The notes under the pieces are model-generated. The model saw only the letters and a program-made list of their open reading frames with translations, did no database searches and was not told the DNA's origin. Shown here piece by piece: positions 39,328 through 47,095 of a stretch of DNA of 64,000 bases (the first letter of the stretch is position 1; every line of letters begins with the position of its first letter). The translations under genes were made by a program, and so were the position numbers. The DNA is from Roseobacter insulae (GTDB lineage: Bacteria; Pseudomonadota; Alphaproteobacteria; Rhodobacterales; Rhodobacteraceae): the NCBI RefSeq assembly GCF_019375555.1, contig NZ_JAHXDN010000004.1, positions 496,001 to 560,000 of the forward strand, in the 5' to 3' direction.

Positions 39328-40905
39328 GTGGCCAAGATCGCCTTCATCCTGTTGTGCCATAAGGATCCCGATGCCATCATCCGGCAGGCGGAACGTCTGA
39401 CTGCGGCCGGCGACTACATGGCGATCCATTTCGACGCACGCGCCAACCCTGAGCACTACGACAAAATCCGCAAAGCGCTGAACTGCAACGCTAATGTCAC
39501 CTTTGCCAAGCGGCGGGTCAAATGCGGCTGGGGAGAATGGTCGCTGGTGCAGGCGACCCTGAACGCCGTCCAGGCCGCCGTGGATGCGTACCCGCGCGCC
39601 ACCCATTTCTATATGCTGTCGGGCGACTGCATGGCGATCAAATCAGCAGAATACACCCATCAGTTCCTGGACGACAACGACGCCGATTTCATCGAAAGTT
39701 TCGACTATTTCGAAAGTGACTGGATCAAGACCGGCATGAAGGAAGAGCGGCTGATCTATCGCCACTTCTTCAATGAACGCAAATACAAACGGATCTTCTA
39801 CGCCTCAATGGACATACAGCGTCGCCTCAATTTGGCGCGCGCATTGCCCGAAGACATCCAGATCAGGATCGGCAGCCAGTGGTGGTGCCTGCGGCGCGAG
39901 ACGATCGAAAAAGTCCTGGCCTTCGTGCAGCAGCGGCGCGACGTGATGCGGTTTTTCGCCACAACCTGGATTCCGGACGAGACGTTCTTTCAAACCATCG
40001 TGCCGCATGTCGTACCGGAGCCGGAAATTCGCAGTCGGACGCTGACCTTCCTGATGTTCACCGACTATGGCATGCCGGTGACCTTCTACAATGATCACTA
40101 CGATATGCTTATCAGTCAGGATTACCTTTTCGCGCGCAAAATCAGCCCCGACGCGCGTGATCTGAAACGCAGGCTTGGGCTGCTCTATGCGGCAACCGGG
40201 GTCAATTTCCAGATTTCCGGCGAAGGGCCAAGCCTGTTCAAGTTCCTTACCGGGCGCGGGCGGATCGGGCGGCGTTTCGCCACGCGTTTCTGGGAAACGG
40301 AATCCACCCTCGGGCGTGAACGCGAATTGCTCATCGTGGTGTGCAAGAAATGGCATGTGGCCAAACGCGTTCTGGAACGCATCAGGCAGACCACGAATGT
40401 GCCGGCGGTCGAATATCTGTTCAACGAAGACGACACGCCTTTGCCCGACCTTGGTGGCATTCAGACCTCGTTGGAAAAACGCACCCGCCACCGCAGGGCG
40501 TTAATGCGCATGTTGTTTGACTATTATGAAACCGACAAGATGATCGTCTGCATGGACCCTACAAATATCGAACTGCTTCAGGATTTCGCCGCCGACCGGT
40601 CGGTCACGCGCCTGCTGGAAATCGAATGCAGCTTTACCGAGGACTACCTGATCGGGCACGCCATGCGAGTGGGTCTGGCGGGCGAACAGACCTCCGAAGA
40701 AACCCTTGAACGCTTGCTGCCCACCATTCGCAATGACATGATTTTCGAAAGCGACCGTATCCGCGATGCGGAATTCAAGAACTACGGCAGAATACGCGAA
40801 GCGGGCGATCTGGAAGATAACACCCAGGCCCTTGCCGAATTTCTGTCGATCCCGACGGATGCCGCCCGCGACATCGCCAGCAGCCCTCATCTCTTCGCCG
40901 ACTAA
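39328..40905 (+). CDS. GT14-type beta-1,6-N-acetylglucosaminyltransferase-like protein with C-terminal DUF5928
   Basis: A 525-residue glycosyltransferase. Residues 1-260 follow the core-2/I-branching enzyme family: IAFILLCHKDPDAIIRQAERL, VKCGWGEWSLVQATLNAV, HFYMLSGDCMAIKSAEY, GSQWWCLRRETIEKVLAF and TTWIPDETFFQTIVPH. Residues 280-525 are an extra region (RELLIVVCKKWHVAKRVLERI) that I assign, with less certainty, to DUF5928 of Rhodobacterales. The start is GTG at 39328. There are no membrane helices. The acceptor is unknown; the divergent sulfotransferase suggests a shared glycan product. Confidence 0.83.
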   Translation: MAKIAFILLCHKDPDAIIRQAERLTAAGDYMAIHFDARANPEHYDKIRKALNCNANVTFAKRRVKCGWGEWSLVQATLNAVQAAVDAYPRATHFYMLSGDCMAIKSAEYTHQFLDDNDADFIESFDYFESDWIKTGMKEERLIYRHFFNERKYKRIFYASMDIQRRLNLARALPEDIQIRIGSQWWCLRRETIEKVLAFVQQRRDVMRFFATTWIPDETFFQTIVPHVVPEPEIRSRTLTFLMFTDYGMPVTFYNDHYDMLISQDYLFARKISPDARDLKRRLGLLYAATGVNFQISGEGPSLFKFLTGRGRIGRRFATRFWETESTLGRERELLIVVCKKWHVAKRVLERIRQTTNVPAVEYLFNEDDTPLPDLGGIQTSLEKRTRHRRALMRMLFDYYETDKMIVCMDPTNIELLQDFAADRSVTRLLEIECSFTEDYLIGHAMRVGLAGEQTSEETLERLLPTIRNDMIFESDRIRDAEFKNYGRIREAGDLEDNTQALAEFLSIPTDAARDIASSPHLFAD

Positions 40906-40916
40906 GGAACCCGCGC

Positions 40917-41306
40917 ATGAGCTATGCCTATGACGACCAGAATGTATTTGCCAAGATCCTGCGCGGCGAAATCCCGAACGATACCGTGCTCGAAACAGAC
41001 CATGCTCTGGCATTCAGGGATCTGCACCCGCAGGCTCCGACCCATGTTCTGGTGATCCCCAAGGGCGCGTATGTCAGCTTTGATCACTTCGCATCAGAGG
41101 CGTCGGAGGCGGAAGTCGTCGATTACACCCGCGCGATCGCCCAAGTTTGCCGCATGGAAGGCGTTTCGCTGACCGCGGGCGAGGGGTTTCGTATGATCTC
41201 CAACGCCGGTCATCACGGCGTGCAGGAAGTGCCGCATTTGCATGTGCACATCCTTGGCGGCCGCCCCATGGGGCGCATGTTGGCAAGGGTGGCTGACCCT
41301 CAGTAG
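40917..41306 (+). CDS. HIT-family hydrolase (HinT type)
   Basis: A 129-residue histidine-triad protein that hydrolyses nucleoside phosphoramidates. The catalytic triad motif HLHVHILGG is at the C-terminus, with FAKILRGEIPNDTVLETDHALAFRDLHPQAPTHVLVIPK at the N-terminus. It follows the glycosyltransferase gene after 11 bases and may share its transcript. It overlaps the convergent DUF1523 gene by 7 bases. Confidence 0.95.
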   Translation: MSYAYDDQNVFAKILRGEIPNDTVLETDHALAFRDLHPQAPTHVLVIPKGAYVSFDHFASEASEAEVVDYTRAIAQVCRMEGVSLTAGEGFRMISNAGHHGVQEVPHLHVHILGGRPMGRMLARVADPQ

Positions 41307-41950
41307 CCGCGCCTCTTGGCCGCCCACCACTTGCGCAGGCGGCTGCGTTTTTCGGCCATGTTATCTTCGGCGGCTTCCCAGCTGTCCTGAATCTCTTCCA
41401 GCTTGGGGTCAATCCGTTTCTGTCGGAAACGTCTCCAGCGCACCCAGATCGCGTAGACGATTGCTGCAAAAAACGCGAGGATCAGAGTGTTCAGCCACGG
41501 CAGAGGTTTGCTGGCATCCGGCCCGGCAACCGGCCACACCGAAATTGCATTCGGAAAGATCGAGAAAAACTCGTTGCGCCAGCCATAGTGGCGGATCGCG
41601 ACATATTGCGGATCAGCCGCAGTGGATTTGACGTCTGCTGCCTCGGCCTGCAGGTTTGACGTGTCGAATTTGAAGTAGGGTGGCCATCCCCAGCCGGTAT
41701 CTTCGTTGCGATACACCATGACGCTGTTGTCCACGCGGCGTGTCTGGATGAAAAATACATCCCGGCTGCTGATCGTTGGATCGGAGCCCGCATCGGCCTG
41801 GGCCCAGAACAGGCGGTTTTCGCCCGGATCTATGCGTTTCTCATAGGTGTCCGTCACCCGCACGATGTCGACCTGCGGCAGCGTGTAGTGAAAGACAGAG
41901 GCAATCAGGGTCCAGAAGGCAATGATGAAACCCCATTTGATGTAAAACAT
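41300..41950 (-). CDS. DUF1523-family membrane protein
   Basis: A 216-residue protein with an N-terminal membrane anchor (WGFIIAFWTLIASVFHYTL), an exported middle domain (YEKRIDPGENRLFWAQADAGS; VMVYRNEDTGWGWPPYFKFDTSNLQAEAA) and a second membrane helix near residues 150-170 (LNTLILAFFAAIVYAIWVRW), ending in a basic cytoplasmic tail. I recognise it as DUF1523, a family common in Rhodobacterales with no known function. It follows the two-helix protein gene after 13 bases, so the two are likely co-transcribed. Confidence 0.82.
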   Translation of the reverse strand: MFYIKWGFIIAFWTLIASVFHYTLPQVDIVRVTDTYEKRIDPGENRLFWAQADAGSDPTISSRDVFFIQTRRVDNSVMVYRNEDTGWGWPPYFKFDTSNLQAEAADVKSTAADPQYVAIRHYGWRNEFFSIFPNAISVWPVAGPDASKPLPWLNTLILAFFAAIVYAIWVRWRRFRQKRIDPKLEEIQDSWEAAEDNMAEKRSRLRKWWAAKRRGY

Positions 41951-41963
41951 AACCGGCCCCTTC

Positions 41964-42230
41964 TCAGGCGAAATTCGTAAAGTAGATGATCAGGCCCATG
42001 GCGATGGTCGGGATGATATACACCCCCAGAATCAGCTTGCGGCGCAATGAGCCATCGTATTCGGACAATCCGGTCTGCACGAAGGTATCGCGATCTCCCG
42101 GACCATGCGCTTCATCCCATTCCGCCTCCAGTTTAGCGCGCCGGACAGCCCGCGAATAGAGCGACAGAGACACGTAGATCACGGTCAGGACGACAAACCC
42201 GATCAGTAGTAGCCGCGCCAGTGCAAACAT
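41964..42230 (-). CDS. Small two-helix membrane protein
   Basis: An 88-residue protein with hydrophobic segments at about 5-24 (ARLLLIGFVVLTVIYVSLSLY) and 66-86 (LILGVYIIPTIAMGLIIYF) and a charged loop between (RRAKLEAEWDEAHGPGDRDTF). I recognise no family. It is upstream of the DUF1523 gene by 13 bases and probably works with it. An imperfect ATGTAA/TTACAT dyad lies upstream at 42273-42291. Confidence 0.75.
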   Translation of the reverse strand: MFALARLLLIGFVVLTVIYVSLSLYSRAVRRAKLEAEWDEAHGPGDRDTFVQTGLSEYDGSLRRKLILGVYIIPTIAMGLIIYFTNFA

Positions 42231-42354
42231 TCCCGTATTCCTTTTGGCGGATCTTCGGTTTCTATATAGGCAATGTAAAGAACTGTTACATCACCTCAGG
42301 GCACAAGTTTCGGTCATCCCATGGCAAATGCAATCGGTGTTTGAAAGCACAATA

Positions 42355-42813
42355 TCACCCATCGGCTGTCAGCATGGCGGCGGTCAGGTCGCGCAAATTC
42401 CTTTGCAACGCGATAAGATCGTCTGAACTCATGCCCGTGGCTCGAAGTATGCAAAGCGGCACGTGATCCGCACGTGCCTTCAAGGTGCGACCCGTCTCGG
42501 TAAGCGCCACGACCACACGCCGCTCGTCCTTCGGATCGCGCGTGCGGGTCACCAAACCGGCCTCCTGCAACCGTTTGATCAGCGGTGTCAGCGTGTTGCT
42601 CTCAAGGCTGACCCGATGTCCGATCTCACCGACGCTGAGCGGGCTGTCAGCCCAGAGGTTCAGCATCACCAGGTATTGCGGATAGGTCAGCCCCAACGGC
42701 GCGAGCAAGGGTTTGTACACACGCGTGAAGGCCTGAGATGCGGCATAGAGGTCAAAACAGATCATCTGCTCCATCGGATCGATCTGCTGGGCTGGAGAGG
42801 TGTCAATGGTCAT
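42355..42813 (-). CDS. ohrR: Organic-hydroperoxide-sensing MarR-family repressor
   Basis: A 152-residue MarR protein that should repress ohr until oxidised by organic peroxides. The sensing Cys19 lies in QMICFDLYAASQAFTRVYKPLL, and a second Cys121 (VPLCILRA) fits the 2-Cys OhrR type, in which the two cysteines form an intersubunit disulfide. The winged-helix region includes LSVGEIGHRVSLESNTLTPLIKRLQEAGLV and the DPKDERRVVVALTE wing. It is divergent from ohr with a 106-base spacer that holds two matching dyads. Confidence 0.95.
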   Translation of the reverse strand: MTIDTSPAQQIDPMEQMICFDLYAASQAFTRVYKPLLAPLGLTYPQYLVMLNLWADSPLSVGEIGHRVSLESNTLTPLIKRLQEAGLVTRTRDPKDERRVVVALTETGRTLKARADHVPLCILRATGMSSDDLIALQRNLRDLTAAMLTADG

Positions 42814-42826
42814 GATCGTTATTTAT

Positions 42827-42838
42827 GTCGTGGACGAT
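42827..42838. promoter_or_regulatory. OhrR operator candidate 1
   Basis: GTCGTGGACGAT, an interrupted dyad with TCGT/ACGA arms, 14 bases upstream of the ohrR start. Its flanks (TTTAT before, ATTA after) match those of site 2, 50 bases away. Binding here would fit autorepression. Confidence 0.6.
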
Positions 42839-42850
42839 ATTATCGCAAGC

Positions 42851-42879
42851 TTGACATAATCGACAGAGTAATTTAAATC
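42851..42879 (+). promoter_or_regulatory. Predicted ohr promoter
   Basis: A perfect -35 TTGACA (42851-42856) is followed after 16 or 17 bases by TTAAAT or TAAATC. The presumed -10 overlaps operator candidate 2. Confidence 0.55.
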
Positions 42880-42888
42880 GTACACGAT
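42877..42888. promoter_or_regulatory. OhrR operator candidate 2
   Basis: ATCGTACACGAT, with 5-bp arms ATCGT/ACGAT around AC. It overlaps the presumed -10 of ohr and lies 31 bases before the ohr start codon, a position suited to repression. Confidence 0.62.
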
Positions 42889-42919
42889 ATTAACGTACCC
42901 GATATAAAAGGAGAAAATC

Positions 42920-43348
42920 ATGCCAACCAAAGTTCTGTACAGCACAACCGCCACCGCGACAGGTGGCGGTCGTGAAGGATCATCCAGCCTGGATGACGGC
43001 ACGTTCACCGCGCAACTGGTCACACCGAAAGAGCTGGGCGGTGCCGGTGGCGACGGCGTGAACCCCGAACAGCTGTTTGCGACGGGTTATGCCGCCTGTT
43101 TTCTCGGCGCACTGCGCTTCTACGCCGGTCAGAAGAAGATAGACGTGCCCGATGACGCCACCGTCACAACAACTGTCGGCATTGGGCCGCGCGAAGATCT
43201 TGGTTTTGGTCTCGACGTCAAAATCAAGGTGTCCCTACCCGGTGTCGACAAGGCCGTCGCGGAGGACCTGATTGCAGGTGGCCACAAGGTATGCCCTTAC
43301 AGCCACGCCACAAAAGGGACCCTGACAATCACGCCAGAGCTGGCCTGA
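42920..43348 (+). CDS. ohr: Organic hydroperoxide resistance protein
   Basis: A 142-residue thiol peroxidase that reduces organic and lipid hydroperoxides using lipoylated proteins. The catalytic cysteines Cys60 (GYAACFLGAL) and Cys125 (HKVCPYSHAT) are both present, as is the N-terminal KVLYSTTATATGGGREG. AAAGGAG lies 6 bases before the ATG. Divergent from its predicted regulator ohrR. Confidence 0.97.
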   Translation: MPTKVLYSTTATATGGGREGSSSLDDGTFTAQLVTPKELGGAGGDGVNPEQLFATGYAACFLGALRFYAGQKKIDVPDDATVTTTVGIGPREDLGFGLDVKIKVSLPGVDKAVAEDLIAGGHKVCPYSHATKGTLTITPELA

Positions 43349-43395
43349 TCCGGCGACCGCGCCGCGGCACAGCAGGTGCGCCGCAGCGGGTTTCG

Positions 43396-44619
43396 TCACC
43401 CTACGACGTTGTGCTGGGGCCCATAGGGATAGCCGGTGATGTTCTCGTTACCGTCCTCGGTGATCACCAGGATATCGTGTTCGCGATAGCCACCGGCGCC
43501 GGGCTGACCTGCGGCAATGGTCAGCATCGGCTCCATCGATATCACCATGCCCGGCTCCAGCACCGTATCTATGTCCTCGCGCAGTTCGAGACCCGCTTCG
43601 CGCCCGTAGTAATGGCTCAACACCCCGAATGAGTGACCGTAACCGAAGGTGCGGTATTGAAGCAGGTCGCGTTCGGCCAGGAATTCGTTGATCTTTTGGG
43701 TGACGCTGGCGCAGGTCGCCCCGGGTTTCAGCAGCGTCATGCCGTATTCGTGCGCCGCCACGTTGGCTTCCCAGACTTTCAGGCTCGCCGGATCGACGTC
43801 CTGAACAAAAAGCGTGCGTTCAAGCGCAGTATAATACCCGGAGATCATCGGAAATGTGTTGAGTGACAGGATGTCGCCCCGCTCCAGCACACGGCCCGTC
43901 ACCGGATTATGCGCCCCATCGGTGTTCAGCCCCGATTGGAACCACACCCATGTGTCACGGTATTCCGCATCCGGGAACCTTTCGGCGATCTCAAGCTCCA
44001 TCGCGTCCCGTCCGGCCATCGCCACGTCGATCTCCCGGACCCCGGGTCTGATTGCGTCGCGAATGGCGTATCCGCCGACATCCGCCACCTGTGCGCCATG
44101 ACGGATCAGCGCGATTTCAGCTTCGGATTTGTGCATCCGCTGGCGCATCGTGGTCTCAAACAGGTCGACCATGGTGAGCGGGTTCAGGAAATCCTCCATC
44201 TTGTCGCGCTGCATCAGGGTCAGGTGGTCGCCTTCGTACCCAATGATGGCGTTCCTGCCTGCGACCGAAGCGACGGCCCGCCAGAAGTTGTCCCGCTGCC
44301 AGTCGGTATAGGTGATGTTATCGGCAAAACTGCGTCGCCATGGCTGCCCCGCATCAATCCCGGCGCTGATCGTCACGGCGTCTTTATCGGTCACCACCAG
44401 CCCGTAGGGACGCCCGAAAGCGCAGTAGAGAAAACCGGAATAATAGGCGATGTTATGCATCGACGTGAATACCGCCGCTGAGACGCCGGCTGCTTCCATA
44501 CGCTCGCGCAGTTCGGCAAGCCGCGCCTCGTATTCTGCAGCCTCAAAGGGCAGCGGCGACTTTTCACCGTTGTGATAGCGGTACATTTCCGGGCGGTCAG
44601 AGAATTCTTGGGCGGTCAT
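43396..44619 (-). CDS. Creatinase (creatine amidinohydrolase), M24 fold
   Basis: Hydrolyses creatine to sarcosine and urea. The 407-residue protein agrees closely, from memory, with the Pseudomonas putida creatinase (about 403 residues) over its whole length: AAVFTSMHNIAYYSGFLYCAFGRPYGLVV, GQPWRRS, YTDWQRDNF, TWVWFQSGLNTDGAHNPVT and GYGHSFGVLSHYYGREAGLEL. The catalytic His237 (GAHNPV), Glu267 (TALERTL) and Glu363 (SMEPM) correspond to His232, Glu262 and Glu358. The metal ligands of true M24 peptidases are absent, as expected. No sarcosine oxidase or creatininase gene is in the window. Confidence 0.92.
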   Translation of the reverse strand: MTAQEFSDRPEMYRYHNGEKSPLPFEAAEYEARLAELRERMEAAGVSAAVFTSMHNIAYYSGFLYCAFGRPYGLVVTDKDAVTISAGIDAGQPWRRSFADNITYTDWQRDNFWRAVASVAGRNAIIGYEGDHLTLMQRDKMEDFLNPLTMVDLFETTMRQRMHKSEAEIALIRHGAQVADVGGYAIRDAIRPGVREIDVAMAGRDAMELEIAERFPDAEYRDTWVWFQSGLNTDGAHNPVTGRVLERGDILSLNTFPMISGYYTALERTLFVQDVDPASLKVWEANVAAHEYGMTLLKPGATCASVTQKINEFLAERDLLQYRTFGYGHSFGVLSHYYGREAGLELREDIDTVLEPGMVISMEPMLTIAAGQPGAGGYREHDILVITEDGNENITGYPYGPQHNVVG

Positions 44620-44741
44620 GTCAGACCCTCCTTATTCAGAAAGGTCCCGGCGTTCAGGACAGATCGGGGCAATATCCCGGGCGACGCCATCGCCCGAAGC
44701 CTGCGCCAAGCCATGGCCGATTCCACACTGTCGATCAAGCG

Positions 44742-45533
44742 TTATTGCCCGGTGAGAAAACTCACCAGATCACTGGCCGGATCCTTCAGGGCATCAATGA
44801 CGTCGAAATGGTGCTTGCCGGGCACAATGACCTGCCGGGCGCCCCATGCCCTCGCCTGCGCCTCAGCCTGTTCCAGGAACACCGGGCGCTCGTCCGCCCC
44901 AACCCAGATCTTCACTTCCGCCTCCTGAGGCGGTGCCATTCGTGTAAGGCTTTCCGCAGCGGCCTCTTCAGGATCCAGCTGCAATATCTCGTTCATGGAC
45001 GTCTCCAACAGGGGCGTGAGGTCCGCAACCGGTGATATCGGCGCAATCCTTTCGATGCGCCGCCGGATCGTTTCCGGCAATATCAACGGATCCATCATGC
45101 GCGACACAAGATGACCGCCCGCAGAGTGCCCCGCCAGAGCAATCGGTTCAAAGGTTCGGTCCGCGATCCTCGTCACGGCAGTGGCGATCTGCCGGGTGAT
45201 CTGCGAAATTCGGACATCCGGGCACAGGTCGTAGCCGGGCATTGCAACGGACCACCCAGCCGCCAGCGCACCGGTGGCGAAATGCGACCATGTGCTGTGG
45301 TCGAACGCTTTCCAATAGCCGCCGTGAACAAAGACCAAAGTGCCGCGTGAAAGCCCCTCGGTGTTAAAGAAATCAAACACCTGTCGTGCACTCTCGCCAT
45401 AAGGAAGTCCGATCTCTGCGCGCGGGCCCATGGCGTCGCGGAACGCGGCTGCTTCGCGGTTCCACCGCGGCGGAAACTCCTCAGCTCCCGGTATGTAGGC
45501 GGCATTTGCATACGCATCGTCCAACGGCATCAT
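44742..45533 (-). CDS. Alpha/beta hydrolase, kynurenine-formamidase-like
   Basis: A 263-residue serine hydrolase. The oxyanion-hole motif VFVHGGYW is near residue 70, the nucleophile is in LAGHSAGGHL near residue 135, and a His is near the end (PGKHHFDVIDAL). These are the marks of the KynB-like/BD-FAE hydrolase group. Natural substrate unknown; kynurenine formamidase is possible, but no tryptophan-degradation genes are nearby. Two ATG codons in tandem begin it (45533 and 45530). Confidence 0.85.
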   Translation of the reverse strand: MMPLDDAYANAAYIPGAEEFPPRWNREAAAFRDAMGPRAEIGLPYGESARQVFDFFNTEGLSRGTLVFVHGGYWKAFDHSTWSHFATGALAAGWSVAMPGYDLCPDVRISQITRQIATAVTRIADRTFEPIALAGHSAGGHLVSRMMDPLILPETIRRRIERIAPISPVADLTPLLETSMNEILQLDPEEAAAESLTRMAPPQEAEVKIWVGADERPVFLEQAEAQARAWGARQVIVPGKHHFDVIDALKDPASDLVSFLTGQ

Positions 45534-45616
45534 TTGTTACACCCTTCTTTTCGGAACTGGACAATCATAGCCAGAGTTGATTTGAGAACTACAGCCATTT
45601 TCGTGGAGGACCCGAA

Positions 45617-47095
45617 ATGAAAGATATTCTAAACACCGATCTGAAATCCCTGCTCAAAGATCCGAGCCTTCTGGAAACCCGCGCCTATGTGGGTGGTCAA
45701 TGGGTCGACGGGGATGACGGCACCTTCGACGTGACCAACCCGGCGCGCGGCGATGTCATCGCCTCGGTTGCGAACCTCAGCCGTGCCCAGGTTGCCGAGG
45801 CCATCGCCCAGGCGGAAGACGCTCAGAAAGAGTGGGCGGCATGGACCGGCAAGGAACGCGCGGCGGTCATGCGAAAGTGGTTTGACCTGATGATGGAGAA
45901 CGCCGACGATCTCGCGACGATCCTGACCGCCGAACAGGGCAAACCGCACGCGGAAGCCAAGGGCGAGATCGCCTACGGTGCGAGCTTCATCGAGTTCATG
46001 GGCGAGCAGGCCAAACGCGTCTACGGCGAAACCATTCCCGGCCACCAGCGCGACAAGCGCATCACGGTCCTGAAACAACCCATCGGGGTTGCTGCCTCGA
46101 TCACGCCATGGAACTTCCCCAATGCGATGATCACCCGCAAGGCGGCACCGGCGCTGGCGGTCGGGTGTTCTTTCGTGGCGCGCCCTGCTGCGGAAACGCC
46201 GCTCAGCGCCATCGTCATGGGCGTACTGGCGGAGCGCGCGGGCATTCCGGCGGGTGTGTTCAACGTGGTGCCGTCGTCATCGTCTTCGGCGGTGGGTCAG
46301 GAGTTCTGCGAAAACCCCGCCGTGCGCAAACTGACCTTCACCGGCTCCACCGAGGTGGGTCGTATCCTGCTGAAGCAGGCGGCGGATCAGGTGATGAAAT
46401 GCTCGATGGAACTGGGCGGCAACGCGCCCTTCATCGTCTTTGACGACGCCGACCTTGATGCCGCTGTCGAAGGCGCGATGCTGTGCAAGTTCCGCAACAA
46501 CGGTCAGACCTGCGTCTGTGCCAACCGCATCTATGTACAGGCGGGCGTCTATGACGCATTCGCGGCCAAGCTGAAGACCGCCGTTGAAAACCTCAAAGTC
46601 GGCGATGGCCTCGAAGAGGGCGTCACGACAGGCCCGCTGATCAATCAGGACGCCGTTGAGAAGGTGAAGGAACATATGGAGGATGTCGTCAGCAACGGCG
46701 GCGCGATCCTGACCGGCGGCAAGACACATGAAAAGGGTGGTACGTTTTTCGAACCAACCATCGTGACCGGCGTCACGCAGGATATGAAAGTCGCCACCGA
46801 AGAAACCTTCGGTCCTCTGGCCCCCCTCTTCAAATTCGAAGACGAGGATGAAGTGATCGCGATGGCCAATGACACAATCTTCGGCCTTGCGTCCTACTTT
46901 TATGCCAAGGACCTCAGCCGGGTCTACAAAGTGGCAGAAGCGCTGGAATACGGGATTGTCGGCGTGAACACCGGGATCATTTCAACCGAACTGGGGCCTT
47001 TTGGCGGGGTGAAACAGTCCGGTCTCGGGCGCGAAGGCTCGCACCACGGAATCGAAGACTACCTGGAGATGAAGTACATCTGCATGTCGGTCTGA
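45617..47095 (+). CDS. gabD: NAD(P)-dependent succinate-semialdehyde dehydrogenase-like aldehyde dehydrogenase
   Basis: A 492-residue aldehyde dehydrogenase. It has the GabD-type N-terminus, ITPWNFPNAMITRKAAPALAVGC, LTFTGSTEVGR, the catalytic Glu in MELGGNAPF and the catalytic Cys in NNGQTCVCANR, followed by EETFGPLAPLF. The sequence fits the succinate-semialdehyde branch, which feeds GABA carbon into the TCA cycle; glutarate-semialdehyde is an alternative. GGAGG precedes the ATG. Its stop overlaps the start of the PLP dehydratase gene by one base (TGATG). Confidence 0.92.
   Translation: MKDILNTDLKSLLKDPSLLETRAYVGGQWVDGDDGTFDVTNPARGDVIASVANLSRAQVAEAIAQAEDAQKEWAAWTGKERAAVMRKWFDLMMENADDLATILTAEQGKPHAEAKGEIAYGASFIEFMGEQAKRVYGETIPGHQRDKRITVLKQPIGVAASITPWNFPNAMITRKAAPALAVGCSFVARPAAETPLSAIVMGVLAERAGIPAGVFNVVPSSSSSAVGQEFCENPAVRKLTFTGSTEVGRILLKQAADQVMKCSMELGGNAPFIVFDDADLDAAVEGAMLCKFRNNGQTCVCANRIYVQAGVYDAFAAKLKTAVENLKVGDGLEEGVTTGPLINQDAVEKVKEHMEDVVSNGGAILTGGKTHEKGGTFFEPTIVTGVTQDMKVATEETFGPLAPLFKFEDEDEVIAMANDTIFGLASYFYAKDLSRVYKVAEALEYGIVGVNTGIISTELGPFGGVKQSGLGREGSHHGIEDYLEMKYICMSV

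Noticed and set aside
42273-42291. ATGTAA/TTACAT dyad upstream of the two-helix membrane protein
   Set aside because: Arms are short and AT-only, no promoter elements could be placed around it, and no regulator gene is obviously linked.
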